11,017 nucleotides of DNA from Bacteroidota bacterium (GTDB lineage: Bacteria > Bacteroidota > Bacteroidia > M30B66), in the NCBI GenBank assembly GCA_947497195.1, contig CANMGM010000052.1, forward strand, positions 1 to 11,017. Direction: 5' to 3'. Positions 1-7,625 of the stretch are shown in pieces. The notes under the pieces are model-generated. The model had not been told where the DNA came from, made no database searches, and worked only from the letters and a program-made list of their open reading frames with translations. The stretch's first letter is position 1, and each line of letters begins with the position of its first letter. Position numbers and translations under genes: made by a program.

Positions 1-1977
1 GTTGTTTCAGAGGTGGTTGATGCAGTTAATGTAAAATTGCAGAAGAAAAACTATGTGGAACTGGTCATCCATATCGATCCCTTGATTCCCGAAATCTTCA
101 AAGGCGATGGACTTCGCTTACGTCAGGTATTGCTCAACCTGCTCGATAACGCATCAAAATTTACAGATCGAGGCGAGATAAAGTTGATTATTAAGCAGGA
201 ATTTGCAGATGCGAAACAACTTAAAGTGCGGTTTTCGATTTCCGATTCGGGTATTGGAATGAGCAACGAACAAGTGGAACGCCTTTTTGCGCCCTTTCAG
301 CAAGCCGATTTATCTACAACCCGTAAGTTTGGAGGGACTGGCCTCGGACTCGCCATTTGCAAGCGTATTGTAGAATTGATGCAGGGAGAACTGACTGTTA
401 AAAGTACTCAGGGTAAAGGAAGCGAATTTTCCTTTACTGCAGTCTTTAATCGTGATGAAGAGGGCGAAAGCGTTCGTCCGACGATAAAAAATGTGTCCGG
501 CTTAAAAGCGCTGCTTGTCGATGATTCCGAAAGCGCCCGCATGGTACTCGAAGAAATGCTCAGTAGCTTCGGTTTCAATGTTTTGGTTGCGCGCGATGGA
601 TTAGAAGCCATGTCTATATATAACCGCGAAAACAGCGACGAAAGTCCGATTTCGCTCATGGTTGTAGACTGGCGCATGCCTGGTATGGACGGACTGCAAT
701 TAGTCAACAATATTAGAGGGCTTAACGGCAATCATACACCCTCGGTAGTAATGGTAACGGCTTTCGGAGTCGACATGGTGCGCGAAGCCGCAGGCCAAAA
801 GCTCATCGACGCTTACATGCTTAAGCCGGTAAACCAGTCGTCGCTGTTTGAAACAATAAGTCATATCCTTTACAAGGAGTCGCCGGTAACTGTTTCGAAA
901 GATGAAATCGCGCTTAGTGTTGATGCCTTCCGAAATGCATTAAGTGGAACCAAAGTTCTGGTTGTCGAAGACAATGAGATCAATATGGAACTTTCGCTCG
1001 ACCTGCTTGCTGATGTTGGCATTACAGCCGACTTTGCCACCAATGGACTCGAGGCAATCGACAAAGTAAACCGGCACACCTACGAACTTGTGCTCATGGA
1101 TATCCAGATGCCGTATATGGATGGATTATCTGCAACGCGCGAAATCCGAAAAAAGCCCGATTGCCAGCAGTTGCCGATTTTAGCCATGACTGCTCATGCC
1201 ATGAAAGGAGAACGCGAGAAGAGCCTCGAAGCCGGCATGAACGATCATATTACGAAGCCAATTGATCCCATGCTATTGTATGCTGCCATTTGCAAATTTA
1301 CCGGGCGAACGCCTGTCATTGCTGAGGCAACGAGTGCTAATGAAGAAAAGCAAGAGAACGAAGCTGTTTTATCAATAGCTGGCTTGAATACCGAAGCTGG
1401 TTTGTACCGAAGCGGAGGCAATACCAAAGTGTTTTATAAGCTGCTGCAATCATTTTCACAGAAATACGCAAACCTTGGTGCACAAATCAGCGAATTGCTT
1501 GATAATGACAATACCGAAGAACTTGCAGCGCTCATGCATACCTTTGCCGGTGTTGCCGGAAATATGGGTGCCGAGCAACTGTATGAACGCAGCATCCTGC
1601 TTTCGCAACAAGCCAAAAAGGCGGCGAACGAACATATCCGATTAAGCGAATTGCCCATTTCTGATGATTTAAACACGATTATTGAAGAATCGAACCGACT
1701 GATTGAAGGCATAACTCGGGAAATTCCGGTATCGAAAGCGGTTGAGGAGAGTCTATTAAGCGAACAGTCAACAGAAGAGGCGAAAGAAAAAATTGGACGC
1801 CTTTCTGACCTGATACGGGAGAACAACCCGGAGGCGGCAAACTATGCTTCGCAAATTATTGGTGCATATAAATTTTCTGAAGCACAACATATCGCCATTC
1901 GCGATGCGTTTGAGCAGTTGGAACAATTTGAGTTCGACGAAGCATTGGTTCGGTTAAATGCAATTCAACATGCTTAA
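1..1977 (+). CDS. Hybrid sensor histidine kinase, C-terminal part (HATPase-REC-REC-HPt), 5' end outside window
   Basis: The frame is open from base 1, so the sensor region and the phospho-accepting His of the kinase core lie upstream of the window. Numbering residues from the in-frame GTG at 13: the ATPase domain (about 1-147) has an N box (LLDNASKF, 43-50), a G1 box (DSGIGM), an F box (FAPFQQ) and a G2 box (GGTGLGL). Receiver 1 (about 163-288) has the acidic pair D170/D171, phospho-acceptor D219 (VVDWRMPGMDG), T249 and K271. Receiver 2 (about 313-430) has E319/D320, D363 (LMDIQMP) and K415. An HPt domain follows (about 452-540) with H509 in MHTFAGVAGNMGA. A helical tail (about 550-654) resembles tails seen after HPt in BarA-like kinases. 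All relay residues are present, so a His-Asp-His-Asp phosphorelay is expected. The 3' end overlaps the cyclase response regulator, its likely final acceptor. The stimulus cannot be told from this part. Confidence 0.93.
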   Translation, partial: VVSEVVDAVNVKLQKKNYVELVIHIDPLIPEIFKGDGLRLRQVLLNLLDNASKFTDRGEIKLIIKQEFADAKQLKVRFSISDSGIGMSNEQVERLFAPFQQADLSTTRKFGGTGLGLAICKRIVELMQGELTVKSTQGKGSEFSFTAVFNRDEEGESVRPTIKNVSGLKALLVDDSESARMVLEEMLSSFGFNVLVARDGLEAMSIYNRENSDESPISLMVVDWRMPGMDGLQLVNNIRGLNGNHTPSVVMVTAFGVDMVREAAGQKLIDAYMLKPVNQSSLFETISHILYKESPVTVSKDEIALSVDAFRNALSGTKVLVVEDNEINMELSLDLLADVGITADFATNGLEAIDKVNRHTYELVLMDIQMPYMDGLSATREIRKKPDCQQLPILAMTAHAMKGEREKSLEAGMNDHITKPIDPMLLYAAICKFTGRTPVIAEATSANEEKQENEAVLSIAGLNTEAGLYRSGGNTKVFYKLLQSFSQKYANLGAQISELLDNDNTEELAALMHTFAGVAGNMGAEQLYERSILLSQQAKKAANEHIRLSELPISDDLNTIIEESNRLIEGITREIPVSKAVEESLLSEQSTEEAKEKIGRLSDLIRENNPEAANYASQIIGAYKFSEAQHIAIRDAFEQLEQFEFDEALVRLNAIQHA

Positions 1978-2983
1978 TCAGGGAGAATTACCACTATTGC
2001 TTATTGTAGACGATGCAGCCGAGAATCTGCAGCTGCTCTCTTCTCTCTTGCAAGGTCGTTACCGGATAAAAGTTGCCAAATCGGGCGAAAAGGCACTTGA
2101 ACTTCTTCAACAGGATGTCTTACCCGACCTCATTTTGCTCGATATTTTAATGCCGGGTATAGATGGATACGCGGTTTGCCGGGAAATAAAATCGAACGTG
2201 CGAACTTCAAAAATTCCGGTAATATTTCTAACCGCTTTAAACGAAGTAAACGATGAAACGCGGGGATTCAAAGTTGGAGGTTCCGATTTTATAACAAAGC
2301 CATTCAATCCCGATATCGTTCTTGCACGCATTAAAACACAGGTTGAGCTTCAGGCAGAGCGTAAAAAATCTGAGAGTCTGCTGAGAATTCTATTGCCCGA
2401 ACAAGTAATCAACGACTTGATTCAAACAGGCCAACACACTCCCGAAGTGCATTCGGAAGTAAGCATTTTGTTTTGCGATTTTGTTGGATTTACACAAGTT
2501 ACAACTACACTGAGTCCGGTTGAACTTATCGAAGAGTTATCGGCAATTTTTTCTGAATTCGATGAAATTTGCGAGGCCAACTCAGTTACCCGAATTAAAA
2601 CAATTGGCGATGCCTACATGGCTGTTTGTGGTTTGAATGGCACCGTTCCGAATCATGCCGAAAAACTCATCGAAACGGCTTTGGCTTTTATCGCGTTTTT
2701 AGAGACGCGAAACCAAAAACAGGAACTCGATTGGAATTGCAGAATTGGAATACATTCGGGCAGCGTAATTGGTGGAATTGTAGGTAAGACGCGCTTTGTG
2801 TACGATGTTATGGGCGACGATGTGAATATTGCCGCAAGGGTTGAGAGCAATGGAATTCCAATGCAGGTTGTTATTACATCCGAAACGAAAGATCGGTTAG
2901 GTAATCTTCACGCATCAGAATCGCTGGGAAATTTTTCACTCAAAGGCAAAGGACACAAAGAATTATTCCGGGTGATTCGTTAG
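1958..2983 (+). CDS. Response regulator with class III adenylate/guanylate cyclase output domain
   Basis: Residues about 10-130 are a receiver domain with D18/D19, phospho-acceptor D62 (LLDILMPGIDG), T92 and K114. A short linker, probably helical (about 130-155), leads to a class III nucleotidyl cyclase domain (about 165-341). The catalytic set looks complete: metal-binding D174 (LFCDFVGFT) and D218 (KTIGDAYM), base-selecting K214 and D283, and transition-state N290 and R294 (GDDVNIAARV). Lys plus Asp at the selectivity positions is the adenylate-cyclase pattern in this family, so cAMP is the predicted product. The protein has no membrane segment or DNA-binding domain. The ATG at 1958 gives a 20-bp overlap with the kinase gene; an alternative ATG at 1970 gives an 8-bp overlap. 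Either arrangement implies co-transcription and probably coupled translation, and suggests the upstream HPt phosphorylates this receiver. Domain calls are firm; cAMP rather than cGMP is inferred from residues only. Confidence 0.92.
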   Translation: MQFNMLNQGELPLLLIVDDAAENLQLLSSLLQGRYRIKVAKSGEKALELLQQDVLPDLILLDILMPGIDGYAVCREIKSNVRTSKIPVIFLTALNEVNDETRGFKVGGSDFITKPFNPDIVLARIKTQVELQAERKKSESLLRILLPEQVINDLIQTGQHTPEVHSEVSILFCDFVGFTQVTTTLSPVELIEELSAIFSEFDEICEANSVTRIKTIGDAYMAVCGLNGTVPNHAEKLIETALAFIAFLETRNQKQELDWNCRIGIHSGSVIGGIVGKTRFVYDVMGDDVNIAARVESNGIPMQVVITSETKDRLGNLHASESLGNFSLKGKGHKELFRVIR

Positions 2984-2996
2984 GCAATTGAATTAA

Positions 2997-3683
2997 CTAG
3001 GCAATCGGTGCCCATGCTTCATTTCCGGGTAATTTTGCCACTATATTTATTTCGCTGCCACTTACGGGATGCACAAACGCCAAGCTATAAGCATGAAGAC
3101 AAATGCTGCGATCGCGGTTGCCTCTGCGCGCTCCATATTTTACATCGCCCTTTATCGGATGCCCTATTGCCGATAACTGAACACGAATCTGGTGGTGCCT
3201 GCCCGTTAACGGATTAACCTCAATAAGCGTGTATCGATCAGTTCGCTGAATTACCGAATACTCCAGAACGCATTTCAGCAAACCTTCTGCGGGTTTTAGG
3301 GCGGCGCGCGAACGGTTTTGGGTTTCGTTTTTACTGAGGTAATGTTCTAGCAAACCACTATCGGTCTGAAGCAGTCCTTCGACGAGTGCACGGTAGGTTT
3401 TCTTCACGTTTCGTTCGCGGAAGAGCTCATTCATACGGCTCAACCCTTTGCTTGTCCTGGCAAACAATACCAAGCCGCTAACCGGACGATCGATGCGGTG
3501 AATTACGCCCACAAATGCATCACCCGGTTTATTGTATTTTACTTTGATATAGTTTGCAACCGCCTCACTTAGCGGCTCATCACCAGTTTTATCGCCCTGT
3601 ACAATTTCACCTGCCCACTTCTGAACGGCAATCAGATGATTGTCGGCATACAGAATCCGATCCTCAGTAAGACTCACCTGCAT
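2997..3683 (-). CDS. RluA-family RNA pseudouridine synthase
   Basis: This 228-residue protein isomerises uridine to pseudouridine in RNA. The RluA catalytic motif is clear: HRIDRPVSGL at 62-71, with D65 as the expected nucleophile. Other family landmarks are the N-terminal ILYADNHLIAVQKWAG (10-25), KKTYRALVEG after the catalytic helix, the LTGRHHQIRVQL segment and the GHPIKGDVKYG turn. There is no N-terminal S4 domain, so this is the short form common in Bacteroidota, and the target base cannot be assigned. The start ATG lies 20 bp inside the 3' end of panB, so the two are probably co-transcribed and translationally coupled. The gene converges on the cyclase gene with only 13 bp between stop codons and no obvious terminator hairpin there. 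Confidence 0.93.
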   Translation of the reverse strand: MQVSLTEDRILYADNHLIAVQKWAGEIVQGDKTGDEPLSEAVANYIKVKYNKPGDAFVGVIHRIDRPVSGLVLFARTSKGLSRMNELFRERNVKKTYRALVEGLLQTDSGLLEHYLSKNETQNRSRAALKPAEGLLKCVLEYSVIQRTDRYTLIEVNPLTGRHHQIRVQLSAIGHPIKGDVKYGARRGNRDRSICLHAYSLAFVHPVSGSEINIVAKLPGNEAWAPIA

Positions 3684-4479
3684 TGGGAAAATCCTTCGAC
3701 TTTACATCCTGCACGTAATTTCCGATTGCTCCGGTAATCTGTTCCTGCAGGTTGAGGTAGCTGCGTAAAAACCGTGGTTTAAACTCGGTATTGATCCCAA
3801 GCATATCGTGTAAAACCAGCACTTGCCCGTCGACACCACCACCTGCACCAATGCCAATAATGGGAATCGACAATTCGCTTGCAACACGGCTAGCAAGTGT
3901 AGCAGGCACTTTTTCGATTACGATGGCGAAGCAACCCGCTTCCTGAAGGAGATGTGCATCGTGAATAAGCTTTTGGGCTTCCTCTTCTTCCCGTGCACGA
4001 ACCACATAGGTTCCGAACTTGTAGATAGATTGTGGCGTTAATCCCAGATGCCCCATTACAGGAACACCAGCCGAAAGAATGCGCTTTACCGATTCTACTA
4101 CCTCCTCACCGCCTTCGAGTTTAATGGCATGTGCACCGGTTTCTTTCATCACGCGGATAGCCGAGGTGAGCGCTTCTTTCGAATTACCCTGGTATGAACC
4201 AAAGGGCAAATCGACAACTACCAGAGCCCTTTGCGTTCCGCGAATTACAGACGATGCATGATAAATCATCTGATCGAGCGTAATTGGAAGCGTAGTTTCG
4301 TGTCCTGCCATAACATTCGAGGCCGAATCGCCAACCAAAATTACGTCGACCCCGGCTGCATCCACCAAACGGGCCATCGAAAAATCGTAAGCCGTTAGCA
4401 TGGCGATTTTTTCTCCGCGTGACTTCATGTCATGCAGCGTGCGGGTTGTAACGCGTTTTACCTCTTTTTGTACTGACAT
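3664..4479 (-). CDS. panB: 3-methyl-2-oxobutanoate hydroxymethyltransferase (PanB)
   Basis: PanB makes ketopantoate from 2-oxoisovalerate and 5,10-methylenetetrahydrofolate, the first committed step of pantothenate and CoA synthesis. The 271-residue length is normal and the family motifs align along the whole protein: ITAYD-like LTAYDFSMARL (28-38), VGDSASN with metal ligand D51, VVVDLPFGSY with D90, AIKLEGG with K120 and E122, GHLGLTPQS, and VIEKVP with E189, which matches the catalytic Glu181 of the E. coli enzyme. IGIGAGGGVDGQVLVLHDMLG is the expected C-terminal landmark. ATG at 4479 fits the usual N-terminus. The downstream rluA-type gene overlaps by 20 bp, although the functions are unrelated. 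No panC or panD is in the window. Confidence 0.97.
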   Translation of the reverse strand: MSVQKEVKRVTTRTLHDMKSRGEKIAMLTAYDFSMARLVDAAGVDVILVGDSASNVMAGHETTLPITLDQMIYHASSVIRGTQRALVVVDLPFGSYQGNSKEALTSAIRVMKETGAHAIKLEGGEEVVESVKRILSAGVPVMGHLGLTPQSIYKFGTYVVRAREEEEAQKLIHDAHLLQEAGCFAIVIEKVPATLASRVASELSIPIIGIGAGGGVDGQVLVLHDMLGINTEFKPRFLRSYLNLQEQITGAIGNYVQDVKSKDFPNAGESY

Positions 4480-4497
4480 TTTTTATCCGATGAACGG

Positions 4498-4505
4498 CAA
4501 TATTA
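4498..4505 (-). promoter_or_regulatory. Possible -7 box for panB
   Basis: On the minus strand the sequence reads TAATATTG, one mismatch from the Bacteroidota -7 consensus TAnnTTTG, with 18 nt to the panB ATG. There is no good TTTG at the -33 position (only CGTG at the expected distance), so this is a weak call. If real, it is back-to-back with the lipoprotein promoter in the 66-bp divergent gap. Confidence 0.3.
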
Positions 4506-4512
4506 GTAATTT

Positions 4513-4541
4513 CTTGAGTTGACACGAAATTCATAAGTTTG
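4513..4541 (+). promoter_or_regulatory. Bacteroidota-type promoter of the lipoprotein gene (CTTG-N17-TAAGTTTG)
   Basis: TAAGTTTG at 4534-4541 is a full match to the TAnnTTTG -7 box, and CTTG at 4513-4516 sits exactly 17 bp upstream as a -33 element. This is the same spacing as in the promoter at 8129-8157. The box ends only 4 nt before the ATG at 4546, so transcription should begin at or next to that start codon, giving a leaderless or near-leaderless mRNA. Confidence 0.55.
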
Positions 4542-4545
4542 CTGC

Positions 4546-5559
4546 ATGAAAATGCGCGCTTTGATTTTGGGGATTTTTTCCTGCATCACACTATTTACCT
4601 CCTGCGAAAACGAAGTTGATGTAAATGCTGATTGGAAGGATGTTCCGGTAGTTTTCGGCTTGTTGGATCCCGATTCTCTCACCCAGTACATACGTATAAG
4701 TCGCGTTTTCCTGGGAGAAGGCGATGCATTGCAGTATGCGCAAATTCCCGATTCGCTGTATTACAATCCCGAAGATATTGAAGTAAAAGTTACCGAAACC
4801 TTGAATGGCAATGTAACGCGCACCTGGATTTTGGACGATACGACCGGAATAGCGAAAGATACAACCGGCATTTTCGCAGCGCCCGAGCAGGTCGTGTATT
4901 ATTTTAAGGTAAATCAATCCCAAAAGTTGAATATTAATGCTGAGTACGCGCTAACAATTACAAATGCGAAAACAGGGAATGTATTGAAGGGACAAACGTT
5001 GATTGTTCAAAAAGTGTCGATGCAAACGCCCTCTAATTTTGCGCAACAGGTTAATATTATTCCGCGTCAAAGCTCATTTGTTAAATGGACGAGCAGCGTT
5101 AACGGGAAAATTTACGAGGTGATTTTGAATTTTATTTACCGTGAAGAAATCCCCGGCAGCTCAGAACTTATTCGCAAAGTTGTCCCCATTAATTTTGGAC
5201 GCACTTTCTCGGCCGACGATGAAGGTGGTGAAGAACTGTTGCGCGAAATAGACCCTCTAAGCGTCTACCAGGTACTTGTTGCTTCAATTCCGGCGTCGAC
5301 CCCCGATAACCAGCGCATCCGTTATGCCGATAGTCTCGAATACATTATCAACGTTGGCGACGAGGACTTATTCACTTACCTCAATGTAAATCAGCCTTCT
5401 AACACCGTTGCACAGGAACGTCCACAATTTAACAACGTAGAAAATGGCTTGGGGCTTTTTGCCAGCCGTACAACATTTAACCGGAAAATCATCCTGGGGC
5501 AAGCCACAACAGATTCATTGAAGAACAACCCGCTGACAATTCCACTCAACTTCCAATAG
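4546..5559 (+). CDS. DUF4249-like outer-membrane lipoprotein
   Basis: The N-terminus is a lipoprotein signal: positive residues (MKMR), a hydrophobic stretch (5-17) and FTSC with lipidated C20. The residues after the Cys, ENEVD, are acidic, which resembles the surface-export signal described for some Bacteroidota lipoproteins; surface display is inference. The mature part has the look of DUF4249: an early strand VVFGLLDPDSLTQYIRISRVF (partly 35-55), an ISRVFLGEGDAL-type region, middle beta-rich segments, and a C-terminal ENGLGLFASRT (about 306-316) where the family usually has a 'G.G.F.' turn. Length (337 aa) fits. Its molecular role is unknown. DUF4249 genes often lie beside a TonB-dependent receptor gene, and none is in this window. 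The start may be the ATG at 4546 or the one at 4552; both give workable signal peptides. Confidence 0.8.
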   Translation: MKMRALILGIFSCITLFTSCENEVDVNADWKDVPVVFGLLDPDSLTQYIRISRVFLGEGDALQYAQIPDSLYYNPEDIEVKVTETLNGNVTRTWILDDTTGIAKDTTGIFAAPEQVVYYFKVNQSQKLNINAEYALTITNAKTGNVLKGQTLIVQKVSMQTPSNFAQQVNIIPRQSSFVKWTSSVNGKIYEVILNFIYREEIPGSSELIRKVVPINFGRTFSADDEGGEELLREIDPLSVYQVLVASIPASTPDNQRIRYADSLEYIINVGDEDLFTYLNVNQPSNTVAQERPQFNNVENGLGLFASRTTFNRKIILGQATTDSLKNNPLTIPLNFQ

Positions 5560-5564
5560 GTTGC

Positions 5565-5577
5565 TGACGTAATGTCA
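5565..5577. repeat. Palindrome TGAC-N5-GTCA in the dnaK leader
   Basis: TGACGTAATGTCA forms a 4+4 inverted repeat with a 5-nt centre, starting 6 bp after the lipoprotein stop codon. It shares the TGAC/GTCA half-site with the larger palindrome 50 bp downstream. The short arms make chance occurrence quite possible. No regulator can be named. Confidence 0.3.
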
Positions 5578-5614
5578 CGGCATTAGCAAAAAAAAAGCAC
5601 TCGTGGCATACGAT

Positions 5615-5632
5615 TCTGACAAAAAAGTCAGA
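5615..5632. repeat. Perfect inverted repeat TCTGAC-A6-GTCAGA upstream of dnaK
   Basis: Two perfect 6-bp arms flank an A6 centre, lying 64-81 bp before the dnaK start. It is not followed by a T run, so it is a poor terminator for the lipoprotein gene. An operator for a dimeric regulator or a structured mRNA leader is possible. It does not match the CIRCE element (TTAGCACTC-N9-GAGTGCTAA). Confidence 0.4.
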
Positions 5633-5651
5633 GATATTGGCTGGCACCATC

Positions 5652-5680
5652 CTTGAAAAGCCGGTCGAAACGATTCATTT
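5652..5680 (+). promoter_or_regulatory. Heat-shock-like promoter candidate for dnaK
   Basis: CTTGAAA at 5652-5658, then 15 bp, then TTCATTT at 5674-5680 resembles the proteobacterial sigma-32 pattern CTTGAAA-N11-16-CCCATnT, ending 15 bp before the dnaK ATG. No TAnnTTTG box is present in the 136-bp gap. Bacteroidota are generally not thought to carry a classical RpoH, so the match may be coincidence or reflect another sigma factor. Confidence 0.25.
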
Positions 5681-5695
5681 AACGAACAAATCATC

Positions 5696-7603
5696 ATGGG
5701 AAAAATCATAGGCATTGACCTTGGAACCACCAACTCCTGCGTTGCCGTAATGGAAGGAAACGAACCGGTTGTAATTCCAAACAGCGAAGGAAAACGCACC
5801 ACTCCTTCTATCGTAGCATTCTTAGATAAGGGCGAACGCAAAGTGGGCGATCCTGCAAAACGTCAGGCTATCACCAATCCAACAAAAACAATCTTCTCGA
5901 TTAAGCGCTTCATGGGGAACTCGTTTAGCGAGGTAACCACCGAAACCGGTCGTGTTCCATATAAAGTGGTAAAAGGCGATAACAATACGCCTCGCGTCGA
6001 AATAGACGACCGCAAATACACGCCGCAGGAAATTTCGGCCATGATTCTGCAAAAAATGAAGCAGACTGCACAGGATTATCTTGGGCAAGATATTACCGAA
6101 GCTGTTATTACCGTACCTGCTTACTTCAACGATGCACAACGTCAGGCCACCAAAGAAGCCGGCGAGATTGCCGGACTGAAAGTAATGCGCATCATCAACG
6201 AACCAACTGCAGCAGCACTTGCCTATGGCCTCGACAAGAAAAACGCCGATATGAAAATAGCGGTGTTCGACTGCGGTGGTGGTACGCATGACGTATCGGT
6301 TCTTGAATTGGGCGATGGAGTATTTGAAGTGAAGTCGACTGATGGCGATACGCACCTTGGTGGCGACGACTTCGATCAGAAAATTATCGACTGGCTGGCC
6401 GATGAGTTTGCACAAAACGAAGGCGATGGACTCGATTTACGCAAAGATGCCATGGCATTGCAGCGTTTAAAAGAAGCTGCCGAAAAAGCGAAAATCGAAT
6501 TGTCGAGCACTACCACGAGCGAAATCAATCTGCCATACATCACGGCTACAGCTACCGGTCCGAAACACTTGGTGCGCAGTTTAACCCGTGCCAAGTTCGA
6601 GCAACTCGTTGACGATCTCATTCGTCGCACCATTGAACCATGCAGATCGGCACTAAAAAATGCAGGCTACAGCACGAGTGATATAGATGAAATCATTTTG
6701 GTGGGAGGTTCTACACGTATTCCGGCTGTTCAGGCTGCAGTGGAGAAATTCTTCGGAAAAGCACCAAACAGAGGAGTAAATCCCGACGAAGTTGTAGCCA
6801 TTGGTGCTGCGATTCAAGGTGGTGTGTTAACCGGTGAAGTAAAAGACGTATTGCTCCTCGATGTAACGCCGCTTTCGCTGGGAATTGAAACAATGGGAGG
6901 GGTAATGACACGTTTGATTGAATCGAACACGACCATTCCGACCAAGAAATCGGAAGTGTTTTCAACTGCGAGCGACAGTCAGCCTTCAGTTGAGATTCAC
7001 ATCCTGCAGGGTGAACGCCCGATGGCCGCACAAAACCGCACCATCGGCCGCTTCCACCTCGATGGCCTTCCACCTGCGCCACGCGGTGTGCCTCAAATTG
7101 AAGTAACATTCGATATCGATGCAAACGGAATCCTGAACGTGGCGGCGAAAGATAAAGCCACCGGGAAAGAGCAGAAAATTCGTATCGAAGCATCTTCGGG
7201 CTTAAGCGATGATGAAATCAAGCGCATGAAGAACGAAGCCGAAGCCAATGCCGAAACCGATAAAAAAGCGAAAGAAGAAGCCGAGAAGCTAAACCAAGCA
7301 GACTCGATGATATTCCAGTCTGAAAAGCAATTGAAGGAATTTGGCGATAAGATTCCGGCCGACAAGAAATCGGCGATTGAGGCCGCATTAACCGAGTTGA
7401 AAACTGCACAACAGAGCCGCGACCTCAACCAGATTGAAGCTGCACTTACTTCAATAAATGCTGCTTGGTCTGTTGCATCGGAAGACATGTACAAAGCATC
7501 GCAGGAAGCCGGTCCGCAGGGAACAAGTGGAACCGAAGGCGCAACTGCCGGCGGCCCTGAAGTTACCGATGTTGATTTCGAGGAAGTTAAAGACGAAAAG
7601 TAA
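5696..7603 (+). CDS. dnaK: Chaperone protein DnaK (Hsp70)
   Basis: DnaK is the cytoplasmic ATP-driven chaperone that works with DnaJ and GrpE. The 635-residue length matches the family. The ATPase domain (1-about 380) starts with IGIDLGTTNSC (5-15) and contains ITVPAYFNDAQRQATKEAG (138-156), INEPTAAALAYG (167-178) and ILVGGSTRIP (334-343). The linker DVLLLDVTPLSLG (384-396) leads to the substrate-binding domain and a helical lid (from about 503). The C-terminus EEVKDEK corresponds to the EEVKDKK end of E. coli DnaK. One oddity is that the phosphate-2 loop reads DCGGGTHDVS (192-201), whereas E. coli has DLGGGTFDIS; H198 replaces Phe and C193 replaces Leu, while T197 (the E. coli Thr199 autophosphorylation site) is kept. 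This may be a lineage variant. No grpE or dnaJ is adjacent. A terminator hairpin follows 22 bp after the stop. Confidence 0.99.
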   Translation: MGKIIGIDLGTTNSCVAVMEGNEPVVIPNSEGKRTTPSIVAFLDKGERKVGDPAKRQAITNPTKTIFSIKRFMGNSFSEVTTETGRVPYKVVKGDNNTPRVEIDDRKYTPQEISAMILQKMKQTAQDYLGQDITEAVITVPAYFNDAQRQATKEAGEIAGLKVMRIINEPTAAALAYGLDKKNADMKIAVFDCGGGTHDVSVLELGDGVFEVKSTDGDTHLGGDDFDQKIIDWLADEFAQNEGDGLDLRKDAMALQRLKEAAEKAKIELSSTTTSEINLPYITATATGPKHLVRSLTRAKFEQLVDDLIRRTIEPCRSALKNAGYSTSDIDEIILVGGSTRIPAVQAAVEKFFGKAPNRGVNPDEVVAIGAAIQGGVLTGEVKDVLLLDVTPLSLGIETMGGVMTRLIESNTTIPTKKSEVFSTASDSQPSVEIHILQGERPMAAQNRTIGRFHLDGLPPAPRGVPQIEVTFDIDANGILNVAAKDKATGKEQKIRIEASSGLSDDEIKRMKNEAEANAETDKKAKEEAEKLNQADSMIFQSEKQLKEFGDKIPADKKSAIEAALTELKTAQQSRDLNQIEAALTSINAAWSVASEDMYKASQEAGPQGTSGTEGATAGGPEVTDVDFEEVKDEK

Positions 7604-7625
7604 ACGATAGTTTAGTGTTTAAACT

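Noticed and set aside
2984..3012. Terminator between the convergent cyclase and RluA-type genes
   Set aside because: Only a 4-bp GGCA/TGCC pairing with no T run is present, which is too weak to call.
5583..5603. TTAGC...GCACTC near the dnaK leader, reminiscent of CIRCE (HrcA operator)
   Set aside because: The two pieces lie in the same orientation around an A run and there is no GAGTGCTAA arm, so it is not a CIRCE inverted repeat.
5822..6415. Minus-strand open frame of 197 codons inside dnaK
   Set aside because: Long antisense frames are common opposite dnaK because of its codon usage; no recognisable motif or promoter supports it.
6711..7193. Minus-strand open frame of 160 codons inside dnaK
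   Set aside because: It lies wholly antisense to highly conserved dnaK codons and has a composition typical of a shadow frame (rich in R, L, S, Q, H).
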